NCBI GenBank assembly: GCA_002436105.1
Contig: DIXU01000020.1
Span: forward strand, 62,001-126,000
Origin: Candidatus Aminicenantes bacterium UBA6072
Lineage (GTDB): Bacteria; Acidobacteriota; Aminicenantia; UBA2199
DNA: 64,000 bases
Reading direction: 5' to 3'
Translations under genes and position numbers: made by a program
In this document: positions 27,179-36,071 of the stretch, piece after piece
How the letters are laid out: each line of letters starts with the position of its first letter
Numbering within the stretch: position 1 is the stretch's first letter
Notes under the pieces: generated by a model
What the model was told of the DNA's origin: nothing
Databases searched by the model: none
Seen by the model: only the letters and a program-made list of their open reading frames with translations

Positions 27179-27509
27179 GCTTGCTCTCCTTCTTGGCTTT
27201 GCCAATGATCTCGTCCTGTTTCTCCCAGATGGCCAGAAGTTCCTTGCGCATCTCCCGGCCGGCGGGAGTGATTGAGTAGAACTTGCGCGGCCGGTCCTCG
27301 CTGACGTCCCATTTGCCCCCGACCAGGCCGCGTTTCTCCAAGCGGCGCAGCAGGGGGTAGAGGGTGTTCTCCTCGACTTCGTAGCCCAGGTCGCGGAAGG
27401 CGCGGACCATGGCGTAGCCGTAGGATTCTTTCTCCAATACGACCAGGACAAGGAGCTGCAGGAAGCCACGCTTCATCTCCGTTTCAATGCTGCCCAGTTC
27501 ATTGTCCAT
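27171..27509 (-). CDS. PadR-family transcriptional regulator
   Basis: 112 aa. Winged helix typical of PadR: MKRGFLQLLVLVVLEKESYG, then YEVEENTLYPLLRRLEKRGL and YSITPAGREM. ATG 27509 is chosen for GGAGG at 7 nt. A dyad ACAT-7-ATGT (27566-27580) overlaps its own -10, which fits autoregulation. First gene of a two-gene operon with the HAAS membrane protein. Confidence 0.93.
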   Translation of the reverse strand: MDNELGSIETEMKRGFLQLLVLVVLEKESYGYAMVRAFRDLGYEVEENTLYPLLRRLEKRGLVGGKWDVSEDRPRKFYSITPAGREMRKELLAIWEKQDEIIGKAKKESKHG

Positions 27510-27565
27510 GGCCGGACCTCCAGCATACCCTGCCTTGATACTGTCTGATGTTAATGAGATGCATG

Positions 27566-27599
27566 ACATATTAATAATGTGTATCGCACAGTTTGTCAA
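27566..27599 (-). promoter_or_regulatory. promoter with PadR-type operator
   Basis: On the minus strand TTGACA (plus 27594-27599), 17-bp spacer, TATTAA (27571-27576). The dyad ACAT-ATTAATA-ATGT at 27566-27580 covers the -10; ATGT/ACAT half-sites are the known PadR operator type. Confidence 0.8.
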
Positions 27600-27765
27600 C
27601 TGCTTTTTTCAAAAAAGTGCCAGTGACACTGTCAGCGAAGAAACGATCTCGTTGCCGACATGATGAATAAATGCGTGGCAAATCTTTTTTTAATGAGACT
27701 TTTCCTTATTTTTTTTATCATCATGTGAAGATCGCAATGCTAGGCGGAAGAGAAAAGGAGGGATC

Positions 27766-28782
27766 ATGAAAAGAGAGATCGCTTTATCGTTCCTGCTGTT
27801 TTTGGGGGTGACCCTGGTCATGGCGGACGTCGCACCGCAGATTTTCAACATCAAAGTGGACTCATCATGGGATGGCGTCGTGGTCAAGAACGAAATGGTC
27901 CATATCCGCTGGGCACACAGCGCCTATTACACCGGGGCCGGCCAGACATGCCGCATTTTCTGCGGCGACCAGGTCATTTCTCCGGCCATTCCTGTGATCA
28001 ACAAGGATTTTGTCTGGACGGGCGGCAGGAAGGCGGATGGAACTTATCTCCCACAGGGGAAATCATATCGTATCACCATCGAAAACGCCGATTACGATGC
28101 CCTGAACGGTCCGGAAATTGCACTCATCGATGAACTCCCCAAATTCACCATCACGGCCCCGCCCAACGGGCAGACGCTAACGATCGGCTCGGATTATACC
28201 ATCCGCTGGACGCACAGCGCCTACTTCAATCTTTTTAATACCGCTAAACTTCTTTTGCTGCTGAATATTCTTGATGGCAGTGAACCGTACATCGCGGAAG
28301 TTCCGGTGGTCAATGACCAGTTTGCATGGAAAGTCGGGAAGTTGAGAGATGGGAGCGTTGCGGCTCCAGGGGATTACAGATTATCCGCCGAGCAGAACGA
28401 GTATTGGAATTGCAATGAAGTGAGCATCAAGCTTGTCAAGGGGTTGATCGGCCCCATTTTTCGCCTCAACGTGCTGAAAATATGGATCGACAAGCTTCCC
28501 GACTGCCCCATGTGCTTCAGTCTGGATCCCAAACAGATCAAGTTCGACAGCGAGGGACCGCTCGTGTTTGACGTCGAGCTGCTGCGCAACGGTGTCGTCC
28601 TGGCCAAATTGGGCCGCTTCGGTCCGCGCCTGGCCGTGCCCGGCCCGGTCAAGATCGTTCTTGAGCAGGAGCCGCGCGGCAGGATGATGAAGCGGCTGCC
28701 GCCCAAATATGAGCTGCGTTTCCTGTCGACAAAAGGCGAGGTCCTGCACCGGGAAGTCATCCAGCTCGAGATGGCGAAATAG
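27766..28782 (+). CDS. secreted protein with two Kre9/KNH-like Ig domains
   Basis: 338 aa. Signal peptide IALSFLLFLGVTLVMA. Two KNH-like repeats, each with the pattern IRWAHSAYY / IRWTHSAYF followed by a YRITIEN-type strand. The C-terminal 110 residues (a CPMCFSLDP segment, then ELLRNGVVLAKLGRFG) resemble the C-terminus of the 38704-39426 protein, so this is a shared module. RBS AAAGGAGGG before ATG 27766. No catalytic motif. Bases 27600-27765 contain a period-6 run (GTGCCA GTGACA CTGTCA) and no gene. Confidence 0.7.
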   Translation: MKREIALSFLLFLGVTLVMADVAPQIFNIKVDSSWDGVVVKNEMVHIRWAHSAYYTGAGQTCRIFCGDQVISPAIPVINKDFVWTGGRKADGTYLPQGKSYRITIENADYDALNGPEIALIDELPKFTITAPPNGQTLTIGSDYTIRWTHSAYFNLFNTAKLLLLLNILDGSEPYIAEVPVVNDQFAWKVGKLRDGSVAAPGDYRLSAEQNEYWNCNEVSIKLVKGLIGPIFRLNVLKIWIDKLPDCPMCFSLDPKQIKFDSEGPLVFDVELLRNGVVLAKLGRFGPRLAVPGPVKIVLEQEPRGRMMKRLPPKYELRFLSTKGEVLHREVIQLEMAK

Positions 28783-28822
28783 CGATCCGTCGTCGTGCCC
28801 GGCCCGGGCAGGAGTCCGCTTT

Positions 28823-31669
28823 TTACCCGGAGGACGTCGTGAAGGTTTCCACCGCCGTGCCCTGCCGTCCGGTGCGCTTGACCTGATAGAGCAGGTCGTC
28901 GGCCTGGGCCAGGATGGCGGCTGCCGTGGCGATGTTCCCGGGCGGCACCTGCACCGCGCCGCAGGCGGCGGTGACGATGACGGCCGCAGCGCCTTCCCCG
29001 GCCTGGCAGGCCAGGCCGCTGATGCGGCGCTCGACCGAGTGCAGCGCCTCGTCATCGGCGCCGGGCAGCACGACCAGGAACTCGTCGCCGCCCAGGCGGC
29101 CGAGGGAGTCGCCCTGGCGCAGGCATTCCTGGATCCTGGCGGCCATGTCCTTGAGCACCTGGTCGCCGGTTGCGTGGCCCAGGGTGTCGTTCACCTGCTT
29201 GAAGCGGTTGAGGTCGATCATGATGCAGCCCAGCTGGCGGTTGCTGCCGCGCTCGGGGCGCAGCTGCCGCTCCAGGAAAGCCAGGATGGCGCGGCGGTTG
29301 AAGAGGGTCGTCAGCGGGTCGTAGGTGGCCAGGTACTCCAGCTCGGCGGTGCGTTTGCCCACTTCCTTCTCCAGCTCGATGTTGCGCCGCCGCAGCAGCA
29401 GGGTGCGCCAGCGCCAGGCGCCCACGGCGGCTGCCACCAGGAGCAGCAAGGCCGCCAGGCGAAACCACAGGGTCATCCAGAACGGCGGCCGCACGCGGAT
29501 CGGCAGCTTGACGACGTCGCCCCAAACGCCCGACTCGTTGACCGGCTGCAGCAGCAGCGTCTGGAAGCCGGGGGGGAGGTTGGTATAGCGGAGTTCTTTG
29601 GGCTTCTTCTCATCCATCTGCCATTCGCTCTCGATGCTGTCCATGCGGTAGCGGAAGCCGGTGTGGTTGCGGCTGCGGAAGGAGAGGACGGCGATATTGA
29701 ATACCAGCGTCCGCTCGCTCCAGGCCAGTTCCAGGAAACCCGGAAATTCATGCAGGCGCTTCGGCATGCGGACGTTCTCGATGACCAGCCGCGGCGGTTC
29801 GCCGTTCAGGCTGCGATTGGCCGGGATGTACTGCGACAGGCCGTTGACGGTACCGATCCATATTTCGCCGTTGCGGTCGCAGAAAAAGCCGTTGCCGTTG
29901 GTCTCCCAGGCGGCCAGGCCGTCGTCGGGGGTGAAGGACTCCATCTTGTAATCGTTGAAGAAACTGAAAACTCCCCGCGCCGTGTTGATCCAGATCGTCC
30001 CCTGCCAGTCCTCGCCGATGAAATAGACATGGCGGTTGTCGAAGCCGGGCCGATCGTTGAGCAAGCGCCAGCGCCCGTCGGTCTCCAGTACCGCGAGCCC
30101 GGCGTCGCTGCCCACCCACAAGCGGCCGCGGCCGTCTTCGAAGATACTGGAGATGGCATGGGCCTGGTGGAGGGGATAGGCGGCCGCGAGTTCGCTCAGG
30201 GTCTCGCCGTCGAAAACGAGCAGCTTGTTCCAAACGGCGACCCATACGCCGCCGCGTTGCCGGCGGGTGACTCGGGAAGCGAACGTCAGCGGCTGGCCGG
30301 CCTGTGTCTTGTTCCAGACGCGCCAGTTGCCCCTGGCGTCACGCCGGGCCAGCCCGCCGCCGCTCCACTCTCCGCAGACCCACAAATTCCCCTGGCTGTC
30401 GAGGTTGATATCCCAGGGAGCGATGAGCGGATAAGGGGCGGCGGCCGGAAGCTGGCGAATGGTCCTCTCTCCCGGCAGGCGGTAGAGCAGGGACGTATCG
30501 GTCTGGAGCCAGAGGATGCCGTCGGCGGTGCGCAGGACCTTCCATATCCATTCGTTGTCCAGACCGTCCTTGGCCTGGATGGTCTCGATGACCCTGGGTA
30601 AAGGCCGCGTCTGGTAGTGAACGGCACCGCGCATGGTTCCCAGCCAGAGGGAATCGGCGGAATCGCCTGGCGTGATGCCGAAGACGCAGGCGCTGGGCAG
30701 CCCCTGCTTCTCCGTGTGATTGATCACGGACATGCCGCTGAGCCGGGCCAGCCCGCCGATGTAGGTTCCGATCCAGAGGTTTCCCTCATGGTCCTCCAGC
30801 GCGGAATTGATCACGTTGGAAGGCAGGCCGTTGTCGTTTCCCCAGTGCTCCATCTCCGCCTGGCCCGGGCGCTTCACGAATATGCCGCTGCCGTTGGTGC
30901 AGATGTAGAGAGTGCCGGACGGTTCGACGGTCATCTGGAAGATGGACCTGGCGGTGGCGACGGCTCCGGAAGCCCTCCGCCATCCCGAATCGTTGCGCAG
31001 CCAGACGCCGTTGTTGAAGGTTCCCAGCCAAAGACCCTCGGCGGTCACGGCCAGGGCGCGGAGATTGTCGCAGGCGATGCCGGGCGGCAGTGGGACGCGA
31101 CGCGGCTCTTCGTTTCCGGAAAAGCGCCACAGGCCGTTGTCGGCGGCGGCCAGGATTCCCTCGCGGTCCGCCAGGATATCGTAGACCAGGGGTCCGGCGG
31201 TTGCGCCCGGGTGCAGGAGCTGAAATTCACCCTGGGCGAAAATCGCCACGCCGTTGTCGGTGCCGAACCAGATCCTGCCCTGGGCGTCCTCGGCCAGTGC
31301 CAGGCAGCGGACGGAACCGACGGCCGGATCGTCGATCTTTTCCAGGCGGTGGTCCTGCCAGCGGGATACGCCGCCGGCGGTGGCCACCCACAGCGAGCCG
31401 TCGCTGGCGGCGAACAGCTCCTGGACACGGGAGCTGTGCAGGCCGTCCTGCATGAAAAAATTCCTGAACTCACTGCCGTTGAAACGGGCCAACCCTCCCC
31501 AGGTTCCCACCCACAAGTAGCCCTCGCGGTCCTGGGCCAGGGAGGTGATCTGTGACTGGGGAATGCCTTCCTTCAGCCCCAGCACCTCGAAGGGAAGGAC
31601 TTGTCCATGGATGGGGAGCGACGTCGCAAGCAGGAGCAGGATGCAGCCGGCAAAAGCCCGTTTTTTCAT
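28823..31669 (-). CDS. two-component-regulator-propeller sensor with Y_Y_Y domain and GGDEF diguanylate cyclase
   Basis: 948 aa. Signal peptide, then about 14 Reg_prop-type blades (for example GYLWVGTWGGLARF, GRIWFGTDNGVAIF, GEIWIGTVNGLSQY), enough for two seven-bladed propellers. A Y_Y_Y Ig-like domain follows (GFRYRMDSIESEWQ), then one transmembrane helix and a short coiled coil. The GGDEF domain at about residues 775-930 has the intact signature RLGGDEF and an inhibitory I-site RQGD five residues earlier. Predicted to make cyclic di-GMP in response to a periplasmic, perhaps glycan, signal. Confidence 0.93.
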   Translation of the reverse strand: MKKRAFAGCILLLLATSLPIHGQVLPFEVLGLKEGIPQSQITSLAQDREGYLWVGTWGGLARFNGSEFRNFFMQDGLHSSRVQELFAASDGSLWVATAGGVSRWQDHRLEKIDDPAVGSVRCLALAEDAQGRIWFGTDNGVAIFAQGEFQLLHPGATAGPLVYDILADREGILAAADNGLWRFSGNEEPRRVPLPPGIACDNLRALAVTAEGLWLGTFNNGVWLRNDSGWRRASGAVATARSIFQMTVEPSGTLYICTNGSGIFVKRPGQAEMEHWGNDNGLPSNVINSALEDHEGNLWIGTYIGGLARLSGMSVINHTEKQGLPSACVFGITPGDSADSLWLGTMRGAVHYQTRPLPRVIETIQAKDGLDNEWIWKVLRTADGILWLQTDTSLLYRLPGERTIRQLPAAAPYPLIAPWDINLDSQGNLWVCGEWSGGGLARRDARGNWRVWNKTQAGQPLTFASRVTRRQRGGVWVAVWNKLLVFDGETLSELAAAYPLHQAHAISSIFEDGRGRLWVGSDAGLAVLETDGRWRLLNDRPGFDNRHVYFIGEDWQGTIWINTARGVFSFFNDYKMESFTPDDGLAAWETNGNGFFCDRNGEIWIGTVNGLSQYIPANRSLNGEPPRLVIENVRMPKRLHEFPGFLELAWSERTLVFNIAVLSFRSRNHTGFRYRMDSIESEWQMDEKKPKELRYTNLPPGFQTLLLQPVNESGVWGDVVKLPIRVRPPFWMTLWFRLAALLLLVAAAVGAWRWRTLLLRRRNIELEKEVGKRTAELEYLATYDPLTTLFNRRAILAFLERQLRPERGSNRQLGCIMIDLNRFKQVNDTLGHATGDQVLKDMAARIQECLRQGDSLGRLGGDEFLVVLPGADDEALHSVERRISGLACQAGEGAAAVIVTAACGAVQVPPGNIATAAAILAQADDLLYQVKRTGRQGTAVETFTTSSG

Positions 31670-31675
31670 GGGTGC

Positions 31676-31681
31676 ACTATA
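31676..31681 (-). promoter_or_regulatory. candidate -10 box of the propeller-GGDEF gene
   Basis: TATAGT on the minus strand, six bases (GCACCC) before ATG 31669; the -35 region is poor. The rest of 31682-31843 holds no gene. Confidence 0.4.
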
Positions 31682-31843
31682 TAACGCCGGCGGTTTTTTT
31701 TAAAGCCTCCCCCCGGCGGTAACGTTTTGCCGCGGTTTTCCGTATCGCATTTTTCCGGATTGCCAAAAGGACGCCGCTGGCATATCATGACGACGGGACG
31801 CATGTTCCGCGCTGCCCGCCCGCAGTCACAGAGAGGTCTTTGG

Positions 31844-34018
31844 ATGGCGAGAACCATGATCTTTTTTCTGGTGTTCCTGGTGCTCCTGGCCCCGCCTGCC
31901 ACGGCGGCCGAGATCAGGGCCGCGCGCGTCGAGCAGGGGCCCGACATCGACGGCCGCCTGGACGATCCCGCCTGGCAGGCCGTTGCCGCCTTCACCGCCT
32001 TCCTCATGGCCGATCCCCAGCCCGGGGCGGAGCCCTCGGAGATGACCGAATTACGGATCGTCTATGACGACGCCAACCTGTACATCGGCGTCCGCTGCCT
32101 GGACAGCGAACCGGCAAAGATCGCGGCCCATTCCATGGCCCACGACGGCAGCGGCGGCAGCAATTCCCACGGGGGCGGTTCCGGCGGCAACAATGACGAC
32201 GTGCTGCGTGTCCTGCTCGACCCCTTCCAGGACAGGCGCACGGCTTATTTTTTCTCGGTCAACCCGCGCGGCGCCCGCTCCGAGGGGCTGGCCGCGGCGG
32301 GGTCGGCCAGCCTGAACTGGGACGGCATCTGGGACGCCGCCGCCCGCATCGACGGGGACGGCTGGAGCGCCGAGTTGCGCATCCCCTTCAAAACCCTCTC
32401 CTTCAACCCCGGGCTGACCTCCTGGGGGATCAACATCGAGCGTTTCATCGCCCGCAAGCAGGAGACCGTGCGCCTGGCCGGCACCACCCGCGACAGCAGC
32501 TTCTACAACCCCATGGACGCCGCCGCCCTTTCCGGCATCGCCGGCGTCAGGCAGGGGAGGGGGATCACCATCCGTCCCTACGGTCTGGCCAGCGTCCAGG
32601 ACGACCACGGCAACGGCGGGACGCATTGGGAGCTGGACGGCGGTTTCGATGTCTACAAGAACTTCACCCCCAACCTGGTGGGCGCCGTCAGCTTCAATAT
32701 GGATTTCGCCGAGACCGAGGCCGACGAGCGGCGCATCAACCTGACCCGCTTCCCGATCTTCTTCCCGGAAAAGCGCATGTTCTTCCTGGAGGGCTCGGAG
32801 ACGTTCGCTTTCAGCTCCAGCGTCAGCTTCCAGCCGTTCTTCAGCCGCAAGATCGGCCTGTACCAGGGCCGGCAGGTCCCGATCCTCTTCGGCGGCAAGG
32901 TCTTCGGCAAGGTGGGCCGGACCAACCTGGCCTTCCTCGACGTGCAGACCGAGAAGTTCGCCGGCCTGCCGGGGAGGAATTTTCTCGCCCTGCGCGTGAC
33001 GCAGGATATCTTGAGCGAAAGCAAGCTGGGGATGATCTTCACCAACGGCAGCCCGACCGGAGAGCGCAACACCCTGGCCGGCGCCGATTTCCGCTACGCC
33101 ACCTCGCGCTTCGCCGGCGACAAGAACCTCAACCTCGCGGCCTGGGCGGCCTACAACTGGAACGAGCGCGAGGAGGGGAGCCACCTGGGCTTCGGCTTCC
33201 GGGCCAACTACCCCAACGACCTCTGGGACGTCCAGAGCACATACGCCTACTATGGGGAGGCGCTCGATCCCGGCCTGGGCTTCATGATGCGCCATGGCAT
33301 CCAGACCGCCTACCTGCGCGTCGGGTTCCAGCCGCGCCCGCAACAGGGGCTCCTGAGCCGGCTGGTGCGCCAGTTCTTTTTCAATGCCAGCGGCGATTTC
33401 TACTGGGACCTGGACGGCAACCTGGAGACCAGCCGCCTGGAAGCCACGCCGCTGAGCTTCCGCACCGAGAGCGGAGCCAGCGCCGGCTTCGAGGTCACCC
33501 TGAATCGCGATGTCCTCCCCTATGACTTCGAGGTGGCCGAGGGGGTGGTGCTGCCCGCCGGCTCCTACGGCTTCACGGGCTTCAGCTGCGACTTCAGCTC
33601 GGCCCCGCATCGCGCCTGGGTGTTCGACGCCGGCATTGACTTCGGCCAGTTCTACTCGGGGCACTACGAGAACGTGAACATCGGGCTGAACTACAAGTAC
33701 AGGGGCTATGCCAACCTCGGGCTGGACGTCAACCGGGTCCGCGGCCGCCTGCCGGAAGGGCACTTCAGCGAGAACGTCTACCAGCTCAAGGCCGATCTCT
33801 TTCTCTCGCCCGACCTGGGCTTCATGAACTATATCCAGTACGACACCGTCTCACGGCTGCTGGGCTGGAGCTCCCGACTGCGCTGGCGCCTGTCGCCCGG
33901 AAACGAGGTAGCCCTGATCTACAACAAGAGCTGGGAGCGGCGCTGGGACCCGGCGGCCCGTTTTTATCCCTCCGAGGAGAGGGGAGTGTTCAAGATAGCG
34001 CTGTCGATCCGGCCTTGA
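31844..34018 (+). CDS. DUF5916/CBM9-like secreted outer-membrane-type protein
   Basis: 724 aa. ATG 31844 is chosen for GAGAGG upstream and a signal peptide (FFLVFLVLLAPPATA). Residues about 25-215 form a carbohydrate-binding-module-9-like domain: IDGRLDDPAWQAVAAF, then LYIGVRCLDSEP and WSAELRIPFKTLSF. The remaining 500 residues alternate aromatic strands (FFPEKRMFFLEGSETFAF; final LGWSSRLRWRLSPGNEVALI) and look like a beta-barrel of the DUF5916 type. Probable outer-membrane protein involved in ligand binding or uptake; ligand unknown. Confidence 0.85.
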   Translation: MARTMIFFLVFLVLLAPPATAAEIRAARVEQGPDIDGRLDDPAWQAVAAFTAFLMADPQPGAEPSEMTELRIVYDDANLYIGVRCLDSEPAKIAAHSMAHDGSGGSNSHGGGSGGNNDDVLRVLLDPFQDRRTAYFFSVNPRGARSEGLAAAGSASLNWDGIWDAAARIDGDGWSAELRIPFKTLSFNPGLTSWGINIERFIARKQETVRLAGTTRDSSFYNPMDAAALSGIAGVRQGRGITIRPYGLASVQDDHGNGGTHWELDGGFDVYKNFTPNLVGAVSFNMDFAETEADERRINLTRFPIFFPEKRMFFLEGSETFAFSSSVSFQPFFSRKIGLYQGRQVPILFGGKVFGKVGRTNLAFLDVQTEKFAGLPGRNFLALRVTQDILSESKLGMIFTNGSPTGERNTLAGADFRYATSRFAGDKNLNLAAWAAYNWNEREEGSHLGFGFRANYPNDLWDVQSTYAYYGEALDPGLGFMMRHGIQTAYLRVGFQPRPQQGLLSRLVRQFFFNASGDFYWDLDGNLETSRLEATPLSFRTESGASAGFEVTLNRDVLPYDFEVAEGVVLPAGSYGFTGFSCDFSSAPHRAWVFDAGIDFGQFYSGHYENVNIGLNYKYRGYANLGLDVNRVRGRLPEGHFSENVYQLKADLFLSPDLGFMNYIQYDTVSRLLGWSSRLRWRLSPGNEVALIYNKSWERRWDPAARFYPSEERGVFKIALSIRP

Positions 34019-34033
34019 AAGGAAGGAGATCAA

Positions 34034-34160
34034 GACGTCAGACGTTAGACGTCAGTAGTCAGCAAGAACAATCATCCGGCATGGCCTTCCATGATCCCTC
34101 TTGTGATCGCGCTATTTCTCTCCATGTCTTGCTAACGTCTAACATCTGACATCTAACGTC
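34034..34160. repeat. inverted pair of period-7 arrays (element D)
   Basis: Left arm 34034-34061: GACGTCA, GACGTTA, GACGTCA, GTAGTCA, then GCAAGAA. Right arm 34133-34160: TAACGTC, TAACATC, TGACATC, TAACGTC, ending 1 bp before the stop triplet of the next gene. Near-perfect inverted symmetry with a loop of about 70 nt. Confidence 0.85.
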
Positions 34161-34161
34161 T

Positions 34162-34905
34162 CTATTCCGTTTTGATTTCGATCACTATCGGCACCCGGAG
34201 CTTGGCGCCGTCAGGCCCCGTGCGGACAAGGACCGTCTCCAACCGCCTCTTGCTCATCTCCGCGGCCTGGGCGCTCACTTTCTTTTCAGCCTGTTTTTTC
34301 GCCAGGTGCCGGGCCAGGGCCATGGCCACCCCAAGCACCGACACCGACTGGCCGGAGGGCTGGGGGCGGAACGAGGCGCCGCTCAGCGGGTCAACGGCCG
34401 GCGCCGCCGGGCCGGTCGTGAGCGTCACGAGATCCTGCATGCGCTTTTTTCTGAAGCCGATCAGGTTTTCCCCGTGGTACATCTCCAGGCTGAAGTTGCC
34501 GGACAGGACCGCCGCCGGTCCCGCCTCGTCCGGGGCCGGGCCCGCCACCGTCACCTGCAGGCGGATGAATTTCTCGACCTGGGAGTCGCCCTCGAGCAGG
34601 TCGAGGACAAGGAACAGCGACTGGCTGCTAGCGGAGAGGCCCGGTCGGGAGAAGCGCAGGCTGTTGGGCCCGGGGAGGAACCGGCCTGTCGCCAGGACTT
34701 CGCCCCGTTCGCTCAGCTTGTAATAGGCCTCGCGGCGGCTCGTCACCACCAGCGCCAGGGTGTCGGCGGCGAGCAGGGCGGGATCGGCGAGCAGGATCTC
34801 TGCGTCGAGTTCGATGGAGCGCAGCAGCGGCAGGGGGATCGCGCTGTCGCCGGGCGGGATGGCCGGCGCCGACAGCAGCAGGACGGCGAGCAGCAGGCTA
34901 GCCAT
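34162..34905 (-). CDS. exported protein of unknown function, partner of a TonB-like gene
   Basis: 247 aa. ATG 34905 overlaps the upstream stop by 8 bp and gives a signal peptide (SLLLAVLLLSAPAIPPGDSA). The middle contains beta-strand-like segments (LVVTSRREAYYKLSERGEVL; LFLVLDLLEGDSQVEKFIRL). The C-terminus has a basic helical patch (ARHLAKKQAEKK) and ends VPIVIEIKTE. I do not recognise a family. Coupling to the TonB-like gene suggests a shared envelope role. Confidence 0.6.
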   Translation of the reverse strand: MASLLLAVLLLSAPAIPPGDSAIPLPLLRSIELDAEILLADPALLAADTLALVVTSRREAYYKLSERGEVLATGRFLPGPNSLRFSRPGLSASSQSLFLVLDLLEGDSQVEKFIRLQVTVAGPAPDEAGPAAVLSGNFSLEMYHGENLIGFRKKRMQDLVTLTTGPAAPAVDPLSGASFRPQPSGQSVSVLGVAMALARHLAKKQAEKKVSAQAAEMSKRRLETVLVRTGPDGAKLRVPIVIEIKTE

Positions 34906-35686
34906 TGTACTTGAAGACGAGCGTGAAGGTGAAGAACTCGCCGGCGACGTTGTCGGGCAGCGGCGGCAGCGGCAGGCTGGCTTCGACCGCATGCAGCGCC
35001 GCCAGGGTCAGCGGCTCCGGCAATGTCGAGTCGTCGATGACCAGGGCACGCCGTCCTCCCTGCCTCTCGATGGTCAGGGTGATCTGCACCCGTCCCGCGA
35101 AGGCAAGCCGGGCCGATGCGGGGATGATCCAGCCGCGCTCGATGCGGTCGATCGCCGCCGCGGTCCAGTCGGCCACCACCCGCTCGCGGACAGCGAAAGG
35201 CAGCATGAACACGGCGCCGGTGCCCCCTGCCCCGCCCAAAGCCGCTCCCGGGCGAAAGGCCCTCAGGTCATAGCGCAGTGACCGGGATGCGGGGCCGGGA
35301 GCGTTGGCGAGCCCCCAGGGATCGGGGCTCTTGCCGACCGGGGCCAGCCGGAATGTTCCCTGGCCGGAGCGTGCCAGGCGAAAGCCGCCGCCTGCTGCCG
35401 TGAGGAGCGCGTTCATGGCGGGCGAGGGGCCGCCGTTCCCGGATGCTGCCGCGATCCCCCCCGGAAGAGAGCCGTCAGAAGCCGGCGCGGCCGGGGCGGC
35501 ACTGGGGGCGGCCGGTGCCCAAACCGCGGCCTTGCCGGGGAAAAAGGGCAGGGGCGGCTCGGCGATGCGGACAGCGACCACCCGCGCCGGCTCGGATCGG
35601 ATCGTGACCTGGAAGCGGGCGTTCAGGATGATCAACAGCAGCAGGGCGTGGAGCAGGAAGGACAGGATATAACAGATTTTTTTCAT
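34898..35686 (-). CDS. TonB/TolA C-terminal-like envelope protein
   Basis: 262 aa. One N-terminal anchor helix (ILSFLLHALLLLIILNA), a long Pro/Ala/Gly-rich linker (residues about 50-160), and a compact C-terminal domain (IDRIERGWIIPASARLAFAG, then VQITLTIERQGG and VFKYNG) with the TonB-C/TolA-C strand-helix-strand layout. It could transmit energy or bridge inner and outer membranes; no ExbB/ExbD is nearby. First gene of the pair. Confidence 0.65.
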   Translation of the reverse strand: MKKICYILSFLLHALLLLIILNARFQVTIRSEPARVVAVRIAEPPLPFFPGKAAVWAPAAPSAAPAAPASDGSLPGGIAAASGNGGPSPAMNALLTAAGGGFRLARSGQGTFRLAPVGKSPDPWGLANAPGPASRSLRYDLRAFRPGAALGGAGGTGAVFMLPFAVRERVVADWTAAAIDRIERGWIIPASARLAFAGRVQITLTIERQGGRRALVIDDSTLPEPLTLAALHAVEASLPLPPLPDNVAGEFFTFTLVFKYNG

Positions 35687-35706
35687 GGAATAAAGTCCGA
35701 GATCCT

Positions 35707-35813
35707 AAAGGCAAAAGGCGAAAGGCAAAAGGCAAAAGTAAGAAAAAAACCCTGTGAGCGGCCATGCGATAAACGGGTTGTTCTCTTCACTTTTTACTTT
35801 TGCCTTTCAACTT
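35707..35813. repeat. inverted pair of period-7 arrays (element H)
   Basis: Left arm 35707-35741 is five units of AAAGGCA type. Right arm 35786-35813 is four units of TTTACTT/TTGCCTT type. It lies in the divergent gap 35687-36071, whose remaining bases show no gene. Confidence 0.7.
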
Positions 35814-36059
35814 GGTTTTCAACTCCATGAAAACGGCACTCTTCCTTCCCTAAGACGATATACCTGCTCCATAAGTTTCGCAAGGGCGATGAGCGGCGAC
35901 CCGGAACCAAGCGGAAGGCCGGCGGCGCCCGGCGCGGCGTTGAAATGAAGCCAGTGATGCATCGCTCTCTTTCTTGCCGGCAATGTCCGCCGATCACCCG
36001 GTTCATTGCGCTTTCCAGCGTCATCCCCTCCCTGTTTAGGCAAGTCGGGTCACTTGAGG

Positions 36060-36065
36060 TATAAT
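36060..36065 (+). promoter_or_regulatory. -10 box of the YchF-like gene, leaderless arrangement
   Basis: TATAAT followed by GGGCCC and ATG 36072. No clear -35 and no Shine-Dalgarno sequence. Confidence 0.6.
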
Positions 36066-36071
36066 GGGCCC

